Source: Siphonodentalium dalli
Taxonomy: Eukaryota > Mollusca > Scaphopoda > Gadilida > Siphonodentaliidae
Length of the DNA: 64,000 nucleotides
Direction: 5' to 3'
NCBI GenBank assembly: GCA_032622095.1
Contig: CP136061.1
Span: 194,314,369-194,378,368 of the forward strand
The notes below the pieces were generated by a model that was not told the DNA's origin, ran no database searches, and saw only the letters and a program-made list of their open reading frames with translations. Below, piece by piece: positions 44,886 to 54,699 of this stretch. A program made the translations under genes and the position numbers. Position 1 is the first letter of the stretch. The number at the start of each line of letters is the position of its first letter.

Positions 44886-46608
44886 ATGACGATGTCTTTG
44901 GTGGAGCTATAGTCATCACTCCTCGTCGAGCCGTCCGTCCATCCGTCCGTCAACAATTCTTTGAACATCTCTGGATCCATCAGACCGAATGGATTCATAT
45001 TTGGTGTGGATGTTCCCTTGGTGACTGGTATTCAGATTTGTTCAAATGAGGTCACTGGGTGAATTAGTTGCGAACCCAGGGCCATAGCTCTTTCCCTCCA
45101 TAGTAATTCTTAACCCTTTGAACCCTGACGTCCTGAACGTTAAATGGCCCCAACCCGAGGCGCCTGACATTATATATAGTGTTCCGACGACGTAACTCAT
45201 AATGTTCTTAACTGGGACGTATATACATGTATACACGCTCAACTATATATGGCAATTAACTATGCTAACTGAACTATTTTGCGGTGAAATATGTCACAAG
45301 GTATCTCAATAAGAGTCTATTCCACGTTCAATATACATGTAGATTATATTGAGGCTTCCTTTGGTCGCGCTATATATTTATAACAAAATTATTATCCTTT
45401 GCCTACGATAAAAGGCATTTCTCAAAATGCACATGTGTGCATGCGCGAAGAAATAGACCCCTTCTTTCCAATTTAGCTGCTAAAGTCAGAGGTATGAACA
45501 TGAATGTGGCTCATTCGCGCAAAGTAAAAGAACAATTCTAGTTAATTTGGGCTATGATTACGAAATTTCTAACGAAATACTTCCCCTTTTCCGACGATAA
45601 AAAGATTTTTTTTTTCTCAAAATAGGCCTCTGCGCATGCGCGAAGAAACACCCTCTGTCATCAGTTTGTCCACCAAAGTCACGTGGGTAAACATGTGACG
45701 CTTGTGTGCAAAGTAGAAGTACAACTCTAGTTGATATGTGCGTTTATTGAGCTGTAATTTCGTTTCAAATATCGTCTGATTTCTGGACCGGTCTTCCGGG
45801 ATATAGGAATATAAGGATTGGACCGGTATTCCGGTCTCTCGGGTTCAAAGGGTTAAAATGACTTCTTAAGTAGCATCGGGCCGAATGGATTCATATTTGG
45901 TATGAAGGTTCCTTGGGTGACTGGGGTTCAGATTTGTTCAAATGAGGTCACTGGGTCAAATGTGGGCAGGGACATAACTAAAAAATTTTTAGATTGAACT
46001 CCTTGCTTTTTTTTATGTGTACCCATAGACACTTGCTATCCGATTCGATTACTCAAGTAATTTTTATCGGATCGTATTCAAATTTCATGTCCATGTTTAC
46101 GATGACACACCCCTTACCTGTATAGTTTTTGGTATCGATTGGTTTAGAAGACTTTCCATCCATACATGGTCATGTTCTATCCGATGCCATAACTTTAATA
46201 TTTTTTGTCCGATTGTGTTCATATTTGATATGTAGGTTTATAATGACACACCCCTCACCTGTATAGTTTTTGTTATCGATTGGTTGATCGGTTTAGAAAA
46301 TAATTAACCCTGAAAACACATGCTATCTGATGCATCTAAGTCAAACAATTTTCTTCTGATCTGCCTCATATTTCTTACCTAGTCTTTCTTAGCACGTTCT
46401 TCATCTGTATGGATTTTGGTATTGTTTAATTAACCCTTTTCACTCTTATTTTTGAATAGAATTCATCCAAGCCAGGATGACTCCAACATTTTTCATCTGA
46501 TCGACACCAAATTTCTGACCCCTAAATACAGATCAAGTTCGAATATGGGTTGAACCGATATATTTTAACAGAGTTATGGCCCTTTATAATTCATACCTGT
46601 TTGCCATT
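44886..46608 (+). repeat. Bivalve-type repeat interrupted by two insertions
   Basis: The GTGGAGCTATAGTCATCACTC head and the CCGTCC tract continue to CCATAGTAATTCT at 45109, are broken by the TTAA element 45110-45856, and resume with AATGACTTCTTAAG. From about 46010 a headless TATGGTA-type repeat follows and ends abruptly at about 46608, where the GC-rich block begins. Confidence 0.7.
45110..45856. mobile_element. piggyBac-like element, TTAA-flanked (747 bp)
   Basis: TTAACCCTTTGAACCCTGA is mirrored by GTTCAAAGGGTTAA. It sits exactly inside the host repeat: removing it with one TTAA restores a CCATAGTAATTCT then AATGACTTCTT site, as seen in sister repeats at 9064, 49173 and 49322. The interior contains a tandem duplication of about 190 bp (CCTACGATAAAAGGC and GCATGCGCGAAGAAA, then CCGACGATAAAAAG and GCATGCGCGAAGAAA). 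There is no transposase. Confidence 0.88.
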
Positions 46609-46838
46609 CGTCCCAGATGATGACGCGCGGGATGAACTTCTGCCCCATGCGGTCGGGCGTCCAGTCATTCTGACCACTCCATCGGAAGAAGCTGTGGTAT
46701 GTCTGGGCTTTGACCCCACGGGCCCGCATTTCTTTGGTGAGGCGATGGGTCAGGGTAAACACGAGGGGGTCTCTTACCTGGAAGAGCTCAATCACTCTTG
46801 TGGTCTTGCCACTGCCCCTGCCGCCATTAAGGTAGCTC
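46609..46838 (-). pseudogene. Helicase N-terminal fragment, downstream of the polymerase
   Basis: On the minus strand the frame shows a Walker A motif GGRGSGKTT, followed by VFTLTHRLTKEM and QTYHSFFRW (motif Ia-like), and RVIIWDEWQ, a Walker B box. This order fits a superfamily 1 type helicase or related P-loop ATPase. The sequence then stops at the junction with the AT-rich repeat at about 46608, so the rest of the ATPase is missing. It lies one frame away from the end of the polymerase frame, with no room for a separate promoter or start, so the two were probably one fused protein or closely coupled genes. The local GC content is visibly higher than in the flanks. The exact helicase family cannot be told from this much sequence. 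Confidence 0.65.
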
Positions 46839-48905
46839 GGTGCCGGGTGGTCAGTTCGTCATTGTAGCTGGGCGCCGTAGATTCGGCCATCGGTTTGGCT
46901 TGGCTACAGTATTCTGGCCTGGAGAAGTACGCGGCATGTTCCTGTGGCATATACAACTGCACCCCTTTGTCACGCCACTGAGCGGCATGAACCCTGTCTC
47001 GGCCTGGTGGCCTGAGGGTTAGCTCGTAGTGATACCTGAGACAGTTGCGGCAGTTTCCCGGGAGATGCCCCTCCTGTGGCACGTACGCCTCGACACCGTC
47101 AAGCTTCTGCAACGCGGTCTTCTGGACGTAAATGCTATCAGTGGCCACCCGGACAGCCTCATCGGGTTCAAATCTTGCCAGCATAGCGAGGAGGTTGATG
47201 TGGGCATATGCCAGCATTGAGGCCCTCAGATGGGTGTACTGGGGCTGCGACCCATCGTAGTATGTGAGAATGTGACCCAAGGGACACCGTTGGGGTGCCC
47301 CAACCAGACTTCCGCTTTTGCGGGTGTCACTTACCAAGAAGTCAAGTTCTCCCTGGTCGACCACAAGCCTCCGTGTTAGTTTTTTGCCGTCGGCCTTGCT
47401 GCCCTGGGTTAACTTGCCTATTATGCTGCAGCCTTGATCACGATCTTCAGGGAGAGGCTCTTCAGGAGACCTGACTCAACCAGGAAGGCGAGCAGCGGTG
47501 TGGGGGCCCAGCCCTGCTCTGCAAAGTGCTTTCTGAACCAGGCGGGGATGACGGGATGGCAGTTAGTGGCGAACTCCCATTCCTGGACCTCGGCGAAACC
47601 GATGCCGATATCTTGGGGGAGGGGGCCGTTGATTGCGACCCGGGTCATGCGGTGGGTGGGGTGCCCGAATCGGTCAAAATATGGCTTGGCCTCATCTCGC
47701 CTTGGAAGCTGGCCGGGTAGCAGGCTTTCATGTCGATGCTGACGACGTCTCTTGTGTCGACGACGTCTCATCGCGTTCCAGAGGCCTCCATGACCATGCT
47801 CGACACAGGCTTTCTGGATGTCATCTCCGAGGTTAGCCGGGGGTCGGTTTCCAGCCGTTGTGGTTTTTGGCCATGATACTGGCTGCGTGGTTCACCCTGA
47901 AGGCTCGGTCTGCGAGCGACTCATCGCTCAGATCTCTACAGGCTTCCTGCAGGTTTTGGTGAGTCTCCGTTGTCCTGTAGGTGCGGCCGTCTTGGATCAC
48001 AAACTGGTCCACACGTACGTACGCCAGACTGCAATCGGCTCGTCTTGGGTTGCCTCTCTGATTGCTTGCCAGACGTCGCGTTCGTAGAAATGGACCTCCC
48101 TGGAGTGTGGGAAGTGCAGGTCTTTGGACCACGCATGGCCGTTGTGGCAGATGAGATCGATTGGTTTCCACCTACTGGCCTGGTATTTTCCACTGTTATA
48201 GATGTCCTCACCGGCTATGTCCCTGATAATGATCGCTCGCCACAGATTCTTCTCGAGGGCGGCGACATCCTCGACCATGGCGCCTGTTTGATGAACTCGC
48301 TTCTCCCACTCCTCAATTTTCTTTCTCCTCGTGGGCGTGAGTCCCTGCCCTCTCAGAGCACCTTCAAAATGTTTCACCACTCTCTGGGCTACACAGCCAT
48401 CCATCATTGGGGCTAGGTTTGCAGGGTCTGGGTCTCTGAGGGGGTAGATACCGGAGACAACCGCGGTGACTGGGTAGGCGTTCTGGTAAAACACCTGGTC
48501 GATTCCGCTCAACGCGCCAGGCTTCGTGTCTTGAGTGATTTCAGCAATACCTTGGCCCTTCTTCCCTTCTGTTCTGACCGGGTTGAACTTATCCTCGACG
48601 ACCCACTTACCGTCATTACGCTCACGCAAGTACTTGATTCTTAGGACGAACTTGCCTTCTGATATGGTCGTGAGGAGCTGGGCTACCCTCTTATTCGTCA
48701 TGCGGGCATTTAGGTCTTTCTGTCCCCCGTGGGTGCCATCGACGTCGTTGGCGTCGACTCTCTCTACTCTCCATGTGGAATAGACTGCGGCTGCGCCGTC
48801 GACTTCAAACTCGTCTTTGGCATCGTTCATCATTTCAACCCACGGTTCGTCGGCCGGTAGCCTCACTGGGTGTGGCACCGAGATATCAAGGTCAAATTTC
48901 CCCCT
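46838..48905 (-). pseudogene. Family-B DNA polymerase (viral/mobile-element type), frameshifted
   Basis: Minus-strand coding sequence spread over several frames. From its N-terminal side: a region with IDLICHNGHAW (about 48100-48130); polymerase motif A, IDMKACYPASF, at about 47717-47755; motif B, IIGKLTQG, at about 47400-47425; and motif C, ATDSIYV, at about 47100-47125. These are the active-site boxes of family-B polymerases, closest in style to the organellar/viral group. At least five frameshifts (near 48015, 47850, 47765, 47700 and 47430) separate otherwise open frames, with very few stop codons. The N-terminus is cut by a repeat at about 48910. It is GC-rich and intron-free, unlike the host DNA, and so is probably derived from a DNA virus or a self-replicating transposon. 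Not expected to be functional as it stands. Confidence 0.75.
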
Positions 48906-48917
48906 CTCCCTCAGTTT

Positions 48918-49510
48918 TTAGCTCACCTGAGACGAAGTCTCCGGTGGAGCTATAGTCATCACTCCTCGTCCGTCGTCCGTCTGTCCATCCGTCCGTCTGT
49001 CCGTCCATCCGTCCGTCCGTCAACAATTCTTTGAACATCTTCTCCTCTGAAACCGGAAGACCGAATTGGTTCATATTTGGTGTGGATGTTCCCTAGGTGA
49101 CTCTCATTCAGATTTGTTCAAATGAGGTCACTGTGTCAAATAGTTGCGAAGCCAGGGCCATAACTCTATTCCTCCATAGTAATTCTTACAACGACTTCTT
49201 TTTCAGAACCATTGGGCCGATTTAGCTAATATTTGGTATGGATGGTCCTTGGGTGACTGGTGTTCAGATTTGTTCAAAAGAGGTCACCCGGTCAATTAAT
49301 TGAGAAACCAGGGCCATAACTCATAGTAATTCTTACAATGACTTCTTCTAAAACAATATTTGGCCGATTTAGCTTATATTTGGTACAGAGAGACCTTGGG
49401 TGACTGGGGTTCAGATTTGTTCAAATGGGGTCACTGGGTCAAATAGGGGCAGAGCCAGGGACATAACTAAAAATAATAACATTTTTGCATGTTGACCTTT
49501 GATTTTTTTT
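48918..49510 (+). repeat. AGCTCACCTGAG-headed repeat within the GC-rich block
   Basis: TTTAGCTCACCTGAGACGAA, GTCTCCGGTGGAGCTATAG, a long CCGTCC/CTGT tract, then iterated units colinear with 8832-9400. It truncates the 5' end of the polymerase frame. Confidence 0.78.
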
Positions 49511-49880
49511 AGACATATCACAGCTACCCAACCACACCCTCCCCCACCCCACCTCCTGTCCCTGCCACACCACACTTTATCATACCATGTTATCTCTTCC
49601 TTGTTCACCCCATTAAAATCCTTGTTTTGATCACAGCTGTAGGAGTATCAAAAAGCTGTGTGTGCAGTCGTTAAAACCTAATAATCTATCTCAGATACTG
49701 GTAGATGGTTTCATGAATGGAATATAATTCTCAGGATGCACTTGCTCTCAAGGTCATGGGAATTTTGTTAAGCTAATGTAGTCAAATAAATGTTGTATGT
49801 CATATTCTCACAGGGATGTCCCCACAGTGTTGGGGGGGGGGGGGGGGGGTGACTGACAGATTTGTTCAATGAAATGTAAA
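49511..49880. other. Unassigned, with an 18-base G run
   Basis: A C-rich stretch (CCACACCCTCCCCCACCCCA) and a run of 18 G at 49832-49849. No gene is seen. Confidence 0.5.
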
Positions 49881-50230
49881 TTTGAAGCTCTTATGAGAAG
49901 AAGCTATAGTCATCACTTCTCATCTGTCACCTGTTCATCTGTCTGTCCGTCCATCCATCTGTCATCTGTCATAAGACTGAATGGGTTCATATTTGGTGTG
50001 GATGTTCCCTAGGTGACTCACATTCAGATTTGTTCAAATGAGGTCACTGTCAAATGGTTGTGAAGCCAGGGCCATAACTCTTGCCCTCCATAGTAATTCT
50101 TAAAAATTCTTATAATGTCTTCTCAAGAGAGGTTGGACCATATAGTATGGAGGATCCTTTAGTGACTGAGATTCAGATCTGTTAACATGAGGTCAACCCA
50201 TTAAGAAATGACGGGACTATGGGGACTTAA
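49880..50230 (+). repeat. Bivalve-type repeat, headless copy
   Basis: AGCTATAGTCATCACTTCTC, a CTGT/CCAT tract, GGTTCATATTTGGTGTGGAT and GGGCCATAACTCTTGCCCTC. Same family as 8832, without the AGCTCACCTGAG head. Confidence 0.7.
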
Positions 50231-50549
50231 GACTTTTGTGTCTAAAAATTTATTAAAATACAAAATTCATTAAAACGTCTACCTTGGAACTACCTGACTG
50301 ATTAATCTGACATACATATAGTGTTTTTGGGTCCATGGATAATTGGGCTTTAAACATGTCTAAATGGTTTTATATAAAGCGCTATTGAGATTGAAAATTT
50401 CCAACAATTGAGAAAGTTTGAGATGTCGGTTGTGAAATTTCAACCTAAGACTTGGGAGTCTGGGCCCCGGGCGAGAGGGGACTTCTTGAGCTGGAGGAGG
50501 GGGTGATCACTAGTGTACAGTTGGTAATTTCAAGTTAGATTTGGTAATT

Positions 50550-50836
50550 TCAAGGTAGATTTTGTAGATTTGGTAATTTGATATTCACTGATCTACATTC
50601 ATGAAGCCTCTCTAGCCACATATCCTGTTTAGATCTACTTCTTTTAAAGTGATTATGAAAAGTTCTGACTGTTGTGGTCTCCAAAGTCCCAGTCTTATCA
50701 GTCTTTGCAGTCTGGTGAGCGACCCCACAGTCTTTGACTGTCTTGTCTGAGAACCACAGGAGCTTCTCGCACGATGCTCCGCAGGAGATCCCATCGGCGC
50801 TTCCATACGCCACCATGCCTCAACAGTTCTCCTCTC
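50550..50836 (-). pseudogene. Decayed 3' part of the Rho_N-type ORF, or a further cargo ORF
   Basis: Two overlapping minus-strand frames (50550-50816 and 50698-50949) stay open through a GC-rich stretch. The part at about 50672-50755 is also found in shortened form at 18355-18435 in UBE2N intron 2 (GTCTGGTG(A/G)GCGAC(C/T)CCACAGTC). That shows this segment belongs to a multi-copy element. I cannot tell which frame was coding and recognise no domain. Confidence 0.35.
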
Positions 50837-51145
50837 CTAGTTGGTCTCTTCTCGAGCGCTTTCGCTTTCGCGCGCTGTAACCTCGGCTTTGATCTGTTTA
50901 ATCTCGCGTTCTCTCTGACCACGCTTGTGTGGGTTGCCCCAATCCCCAAGGATGGCTGGGAACCGGCCTGTCTTCTGGACCCGCCGCAGACGTGAAACGC
51001 GCTCTGCAGAACGGTTAGATATAATCGCCGCGATCAGTTCAATCTTTCGGAGTGAGGAATACCCCGTCAAACCTAGATCTTTGGCTTGGGCTCGAAGCTC
51101 GCGTACAGTAGACATGTCTTGAATGGATATACTCACTGTAACCAT
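50837..51145 (-). CDS. Small protein with Rho_N/SAP-like domain, element cargo
   Basis: This 102-residue minus-strand frame contains STVRELRAQAKDLGLTGYSS at about residues 11-30 followed by LRKIELIAAI. The pattern LR-x-AK-x-xGL-x-GYS-x-LRK-x-ELI is that of the Rho-termination-factor N-terminal fold and SAP-like modules, which bind nucleic acid. The remainder is highly basic and then rich in Glu, Lys and Arg (REREIKQIKAEVTARESES), likely helical. It sits in the GC-rich block, in the same orientation as the polymerase and the Cys-rich frame. It is probably one gene of the same mobile element. The start may be the ATG at 51145 or the ATG 10 residues on. Confidence 0.5.
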   Translation of the reverse strand: MVTVSISIQDMSTVRELRAQAKDLGLTGYSSLRKIELIAAIISNRSAERVSRLRRVQKTGRFPAILGDWGNPHKRGQREREIKQIKAEVTARESESAREETN

Positions 51146-51191
51146 ATCTCTCTAATAGAAAATGGCAATGGCCGCCAGCCGAGCAAATTCC

Positions 51192-51431
51192 TTACCCACA
51201 GCCCTTTGCTCTCGGTGCCATAATTTTGTGTTTCTCTTTTCTGTAACCGCACCTCAAGCAGAGTGATATTTCGTTTGTTATCCCGTTACCGCAAACACGG
51301 CAAGGTTTTGTGCATGTTCCTTTTCGCATTCGGGCCAGATGAACCCCGCAGTACTCCCCCATACAGCACCGTGCACAGAGGTCTACAGAGCTCAAAGTAA
51401 GCCATTGACATGTGTTTTTGCCCAACCTCAT
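51192..51431 (-). CDS. Cys-rich small protein, possible zinc-ribbon, element cargo
   Basis: This 79-residue minus-strand frame has ten cysteines outside its N-terminus, in pairs and clusters: LCARCCMGEYCGVHL, CTKPCRVCGNG and SLCLRCGYRK. The C-x2-C pairs spaced by about 20-30 residues suggest one or two zinc-binding knuckles. Overlap with 50837-51145 is absent; only 46 bases separate the two frames, and both run the same way, which suggests linked genes. No family is recognised. AT-rich DNA returns after 51480. Confidence 0.45.
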   Translation of the reverse strand: MRLGKNTCQWLTLSSVDLCARCCMGEYCGVHLARMRKGTCTKPCRVCGNGITNEISLCLRCGYRKEKHKIMAPRAKGCG

Positions 51432-51566
51432 TGTGCCTCTGATTAGATATATCCATTGTCGCGGGTGTATCTAAAAGAATAGCTGGAGATATGGTCAGCT
51501 GGGGATTTGGCTATGGACATAAGACCTAAAACCCATCTCATGCTCTCAATTAAATAGTCATTCAAG

Positions 51567-52146
51567 CAATCCTGAGTTTAGTGAGCCTGTCAGTTGCAAA
51601 ATGAGGTCCCCAGAGGGTGAATTTAGTGACGCTATCCTACACAGCAGGCTAGCATAACAAAATTCACCCTCTGGTGACCTCATTCTGCATGTTCAAGTCT
51701 TAGTTTAGTGTGCCTGGCATTTGCAGTCCCCAGAGGGTGAATTTAGTGATGCTATCCCACATAGTGGGCTAGCATCACCAAATTAACACTCTGGGGACCT
51801 CATTCTGCATGGCCTCATCTGCTGTGGGAGACAAAGACTCAGATTGAAATTCCCAAATGGTGAATATTGTGATGTGCTCCCATTGGGAACCTCGATTATG
51901 GAATGTGTTTTCTGCCAATTTGGGGATATAGAGAAACTAAACTAAAAAAGAAATAGAATCTATGTGAAGATGTTTCTACAGAAATTTGACAATAAAGACC
52001 CTTTCCAGAGAAGATGATGCCTAAGCAGAATGGGGTCCCCAGAGGGTGAATTTAGTGATGCTAGCCCGATATGTGGGATAGCATCACTAAATACACCCTC
52101 TGTGTTCCTCATTCTGTAAATGACAGCCACACTAAACTCAGGCTTG
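51567..52146. mobile_element. Double-hairpin transposon with duplicated left hairpin
   Basis: It starts CAATCCTGAGTTTAGTGAGC and ends CTAAACTCAGGCTTG. The flanks CATTCAAG and CATTGGAG match at 6 of 8 positions. Two left-type hairpins follow one another (51600-51690 and 51725-51812), the second again preceded by TTTAGTGTGCCTGGCATTTG. The right hairpin is at 52022-52118. Confidence 0.82.
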
Positions 52147-52149
52147 CAT

Positions 52150-52490
52150 TGGAGCCTTTCACTGGCTCAGTTCCTGTACTTTTTATTGCAGTTATTTATT
52201 TCCAGTATTCATGCTGAAAATGCACCTCCCAAAATTTCAATTCAAAATTATGATCAAAGTCATCTTTTTGGCATTTTAATTGTTATATTATATGCATGAT
52301 GTGGTCAACAGATATCACCGATTCCTTCAGGTGGTGCACTAGCTTAACAATTTAGTAATTTTCGTATAGGTCCATCTAAACTTTCAACATCCGGAGATAG
52401 GCTAGTTGTGGAAACCCCTTAAAAAATGTTGTGCAATTATCACTTCAGTATAATTATCAAAGAGATGGTACACTACTAGAGAAAACGAAA
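52150..52490. other. No gene recognised
   Basis: Ordinary AT-rich sequence between the double-hairpin element and the C-rich tandem repeat. Confidence 0.4.
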
Positions 52491-52520
52491 GCCCCCCCCC
52501 CTCCCTCGCCTTTTCCCCCC

Positions 52521-52628
52521 GAATCAGCCTTCCTGCTGCCACCCCATAGCATGCTTGGATCGGCTTTCCCACTGCCACCCCATTGCACGCTCGAATCAGC
52601 CTTTCTGTTGCCACACCCACTTCAGTTT
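52521..52628 (+). repeat. 36-bp tandem repeat, three units
   Basis: GAATCAGCC or GATCGGCTT starts units at 52521, 52557 and 52593, each with CTGCCACCCCAT(A/T)GCA(T/C)GCT or a relative. The multiple-of-3 period keeps a frame open by chance. Confidence 0.8.
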
Positions 52629-52639
52629 AGTGAGAGGTT

Positions 52640-53330
52640 ATGGAATTTGTATTCCTTCTTTGAGTAAAGTTATGAAGAATGTGAAAAGCATCATTTTTGG
52701 CATACCCTCGTCAGGTCACACAATGTTAATTATCTGTTTCTTGGACAATTTTTTGCTTGAAAATGAACAGGCATGCAGATTTTTATATTTATAAATTGCC
52801 CAACCAGATTTTTATTCCCACTTTTCGTGACTAAAATTTCCCCATTAAGCAGCATTTTATGTGTATACTCAGTTGTTAATGCAATTCTAATGTAATATTG
52901 TACAACCAAAAGACATACAGTTTAAACAAAACGAAAACTTGGGAATATTAACATTAAAAAAAAGTTGAAATGAGTCTAGCTAAATTTATGGTCACTAGCT
53001 CATCCTTTGTTTAGCAGCAGGATGACTTTTAAATTTTATTTTCAGCACCCAGCGGGCCATATTTTTATCAGGAGGCAGGCGTCGGAGAAACAGAACATTT
53101 CTTTTTTTAGGAGGAAGTAATTTGATGAGTGAATCAGGATTAGCATACTGCAATAACCATCAATTCCCGACTGGGTTAAAGGAATACGGTCCTGAAAAAA
53201 CAATATTATTTTCTTTCAATATACCGATAATATATATATAAAATGTCCATTGGGCGCATATAATCTAATATTCGGCCGCCAATCGTTATATTTATAACGA
53301 TTAAAAAAAATTCCGAAGTTAGCCGAAGAT
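52640..53330. other. No gene recognised
   Basis: AT-rich sequence without recognised exons or repeat families. Confidence 0.35.
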
Positions 53331-53339
53331 TTTGTTGTA

Positions 53340-53425
53340 GAAGAAGTCACGTGATCATCAGCCCGATCACGTGATTGTCACATGTAAACAGAAGCATAGC
53401 ACGTGATCGATCACGTGGTAACTCA
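53340..53425. repeat. Cluster of CACGTGATC palindromes
   Basis: GTCACGTGATCATC, CGATCACGTGATTG and AGCACGTGATCGATCACGTG occur within about 80 bases. The E-box core CACGTG is present four times. It may be a regulatory cluster or part of a repeat; no promoter is proven. Confidence 0.5.
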
Positions 53426-53841
53426 TTGACAACGCATAGATACGCGACGGCGGTATTTTAAGTTTGCATGTAGTCGATCGCGGCCTTTGAAGATTGTCGC
53501 GTTATCACACTGCGAATGCAAAACTTCGCCGAAAACATCGCCTTTCTCGTAATTAAATGTCTTTATCGTGTTATTATTACTATTATTATATGTATCGCGA
53601 TGTGTTGTTACTATAAAGCCATGCCCGTATATTATTCAGTTTTGCCGCTTTTGCGCGCATTTATCTATAGACTATATAAACGCGTGCTCGTGTTTATATA
53701 TATTTTTTCGTTACCGGAATAGTCCAAGTTATATTATATATGCATATCAAGATTGCATATATACGCGAAGACTTGCACAGCTATTAGGCAATTATCATCT
53801 CGTAAACATTCCAATTTCCAGATGCCATTAGTCGTGTGTCA

Positions 53842-54690
53842 ATAAAGAGCGTTTCGTTTTAATTTATCGTAACGCGGTAAAACAACACAAAATTGGTTTA
53901 TTGCTGTCGGATTTAATCAATTATAATCAAGTCATTCATTACCAATATGATATGATAAGTTCACTTTTCCTTGGTTATGAATCATGTATATATTTGGGCA
54001 ATATGGTGTTTATATATATTTCGGAATATTGCTTCCCCCACCCCAAAACAATCTAGCCGACTGTCACTGATGGAAATTCACTGCATCTATGCATGGTTAT
54101 TGGCCTATAAAATTAGCACTCTAGCGATGCGGTCTATTGAATATCCAGGTCATAAATCGACCTCTATGTGTCAATTACGCATAACAATATGATTATAAAA
54201 TATATAAATGTTCGCCGTGGTTCGTTTAAACATCCAATCATATATAACACTTTTTGAAGGAGGGATAATAATCCGGTTTAATATGGAATCACATATTCAA
54301 GTGCTCTTTATTCGCAATATATCGTAATAGTGAACGCTCTTTATTGCGTCAAGGTAAAGGGACTCGACTTAGAACAGTTGTTCTAGTGATTGTTTACTGA
54401 TTACAACAATACAGGTCAATACATGTACATGAACTTCCGATATGAATGCTTTATATATCCTTCCATCATTGTCATAGCAATTTCCGCTTTATTAAACTCT
54501 TTTTATTCGTACCATATTAGGAAAACTCTTAACATGGAACGCTCTTTATTGAGCCATGGTGAAGGAAATGGGGACTCGACTTAGAATAGTTGTCATCGTG
54601 AATTATTCATCAACATACTCCCCACTTTAACTGCAATTGTATGTATTCGTAACCATGACTGACTCGTCAAATTAAATGCTCTTTATTTGG
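53842..54690. repeat. AATAAAGAGCGTT inverted-motif region
   Basis: AATAAAGAGCGTT at 53842 faces four inverse copies (G(T/A)(G/A)CGCTCTTTATT-like, near 54301, 54333, 54540 and 54673). Two of them head a tandem duplication of about 206 bp (GAACGCTCTTTATTG, then GGGGACTCGACTTAGAA or GGGACTCGACTTAGAAC). The same motif pair occurs at 12669-14056. Confidence 0.55.
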
Positions 54691-54699
54691 TATATGTAA

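Noticed and set aside
46550-46867. Plus-strand 105-codon frame in the GC-rich block
   Set aside because: It is the antisense shadow of the helicase/polymerase frames; the motifs are on the minus strand. The other plus-strand frames from 46840 to 48955 are shadows in the same way.
52431-52667. Frame with 12-residue proline/leucine-rich repeats
   Set aside because: It is produced by the 36-bp tandem DNA repeat, whose period is a multiple of three. There is no other sign of coding.
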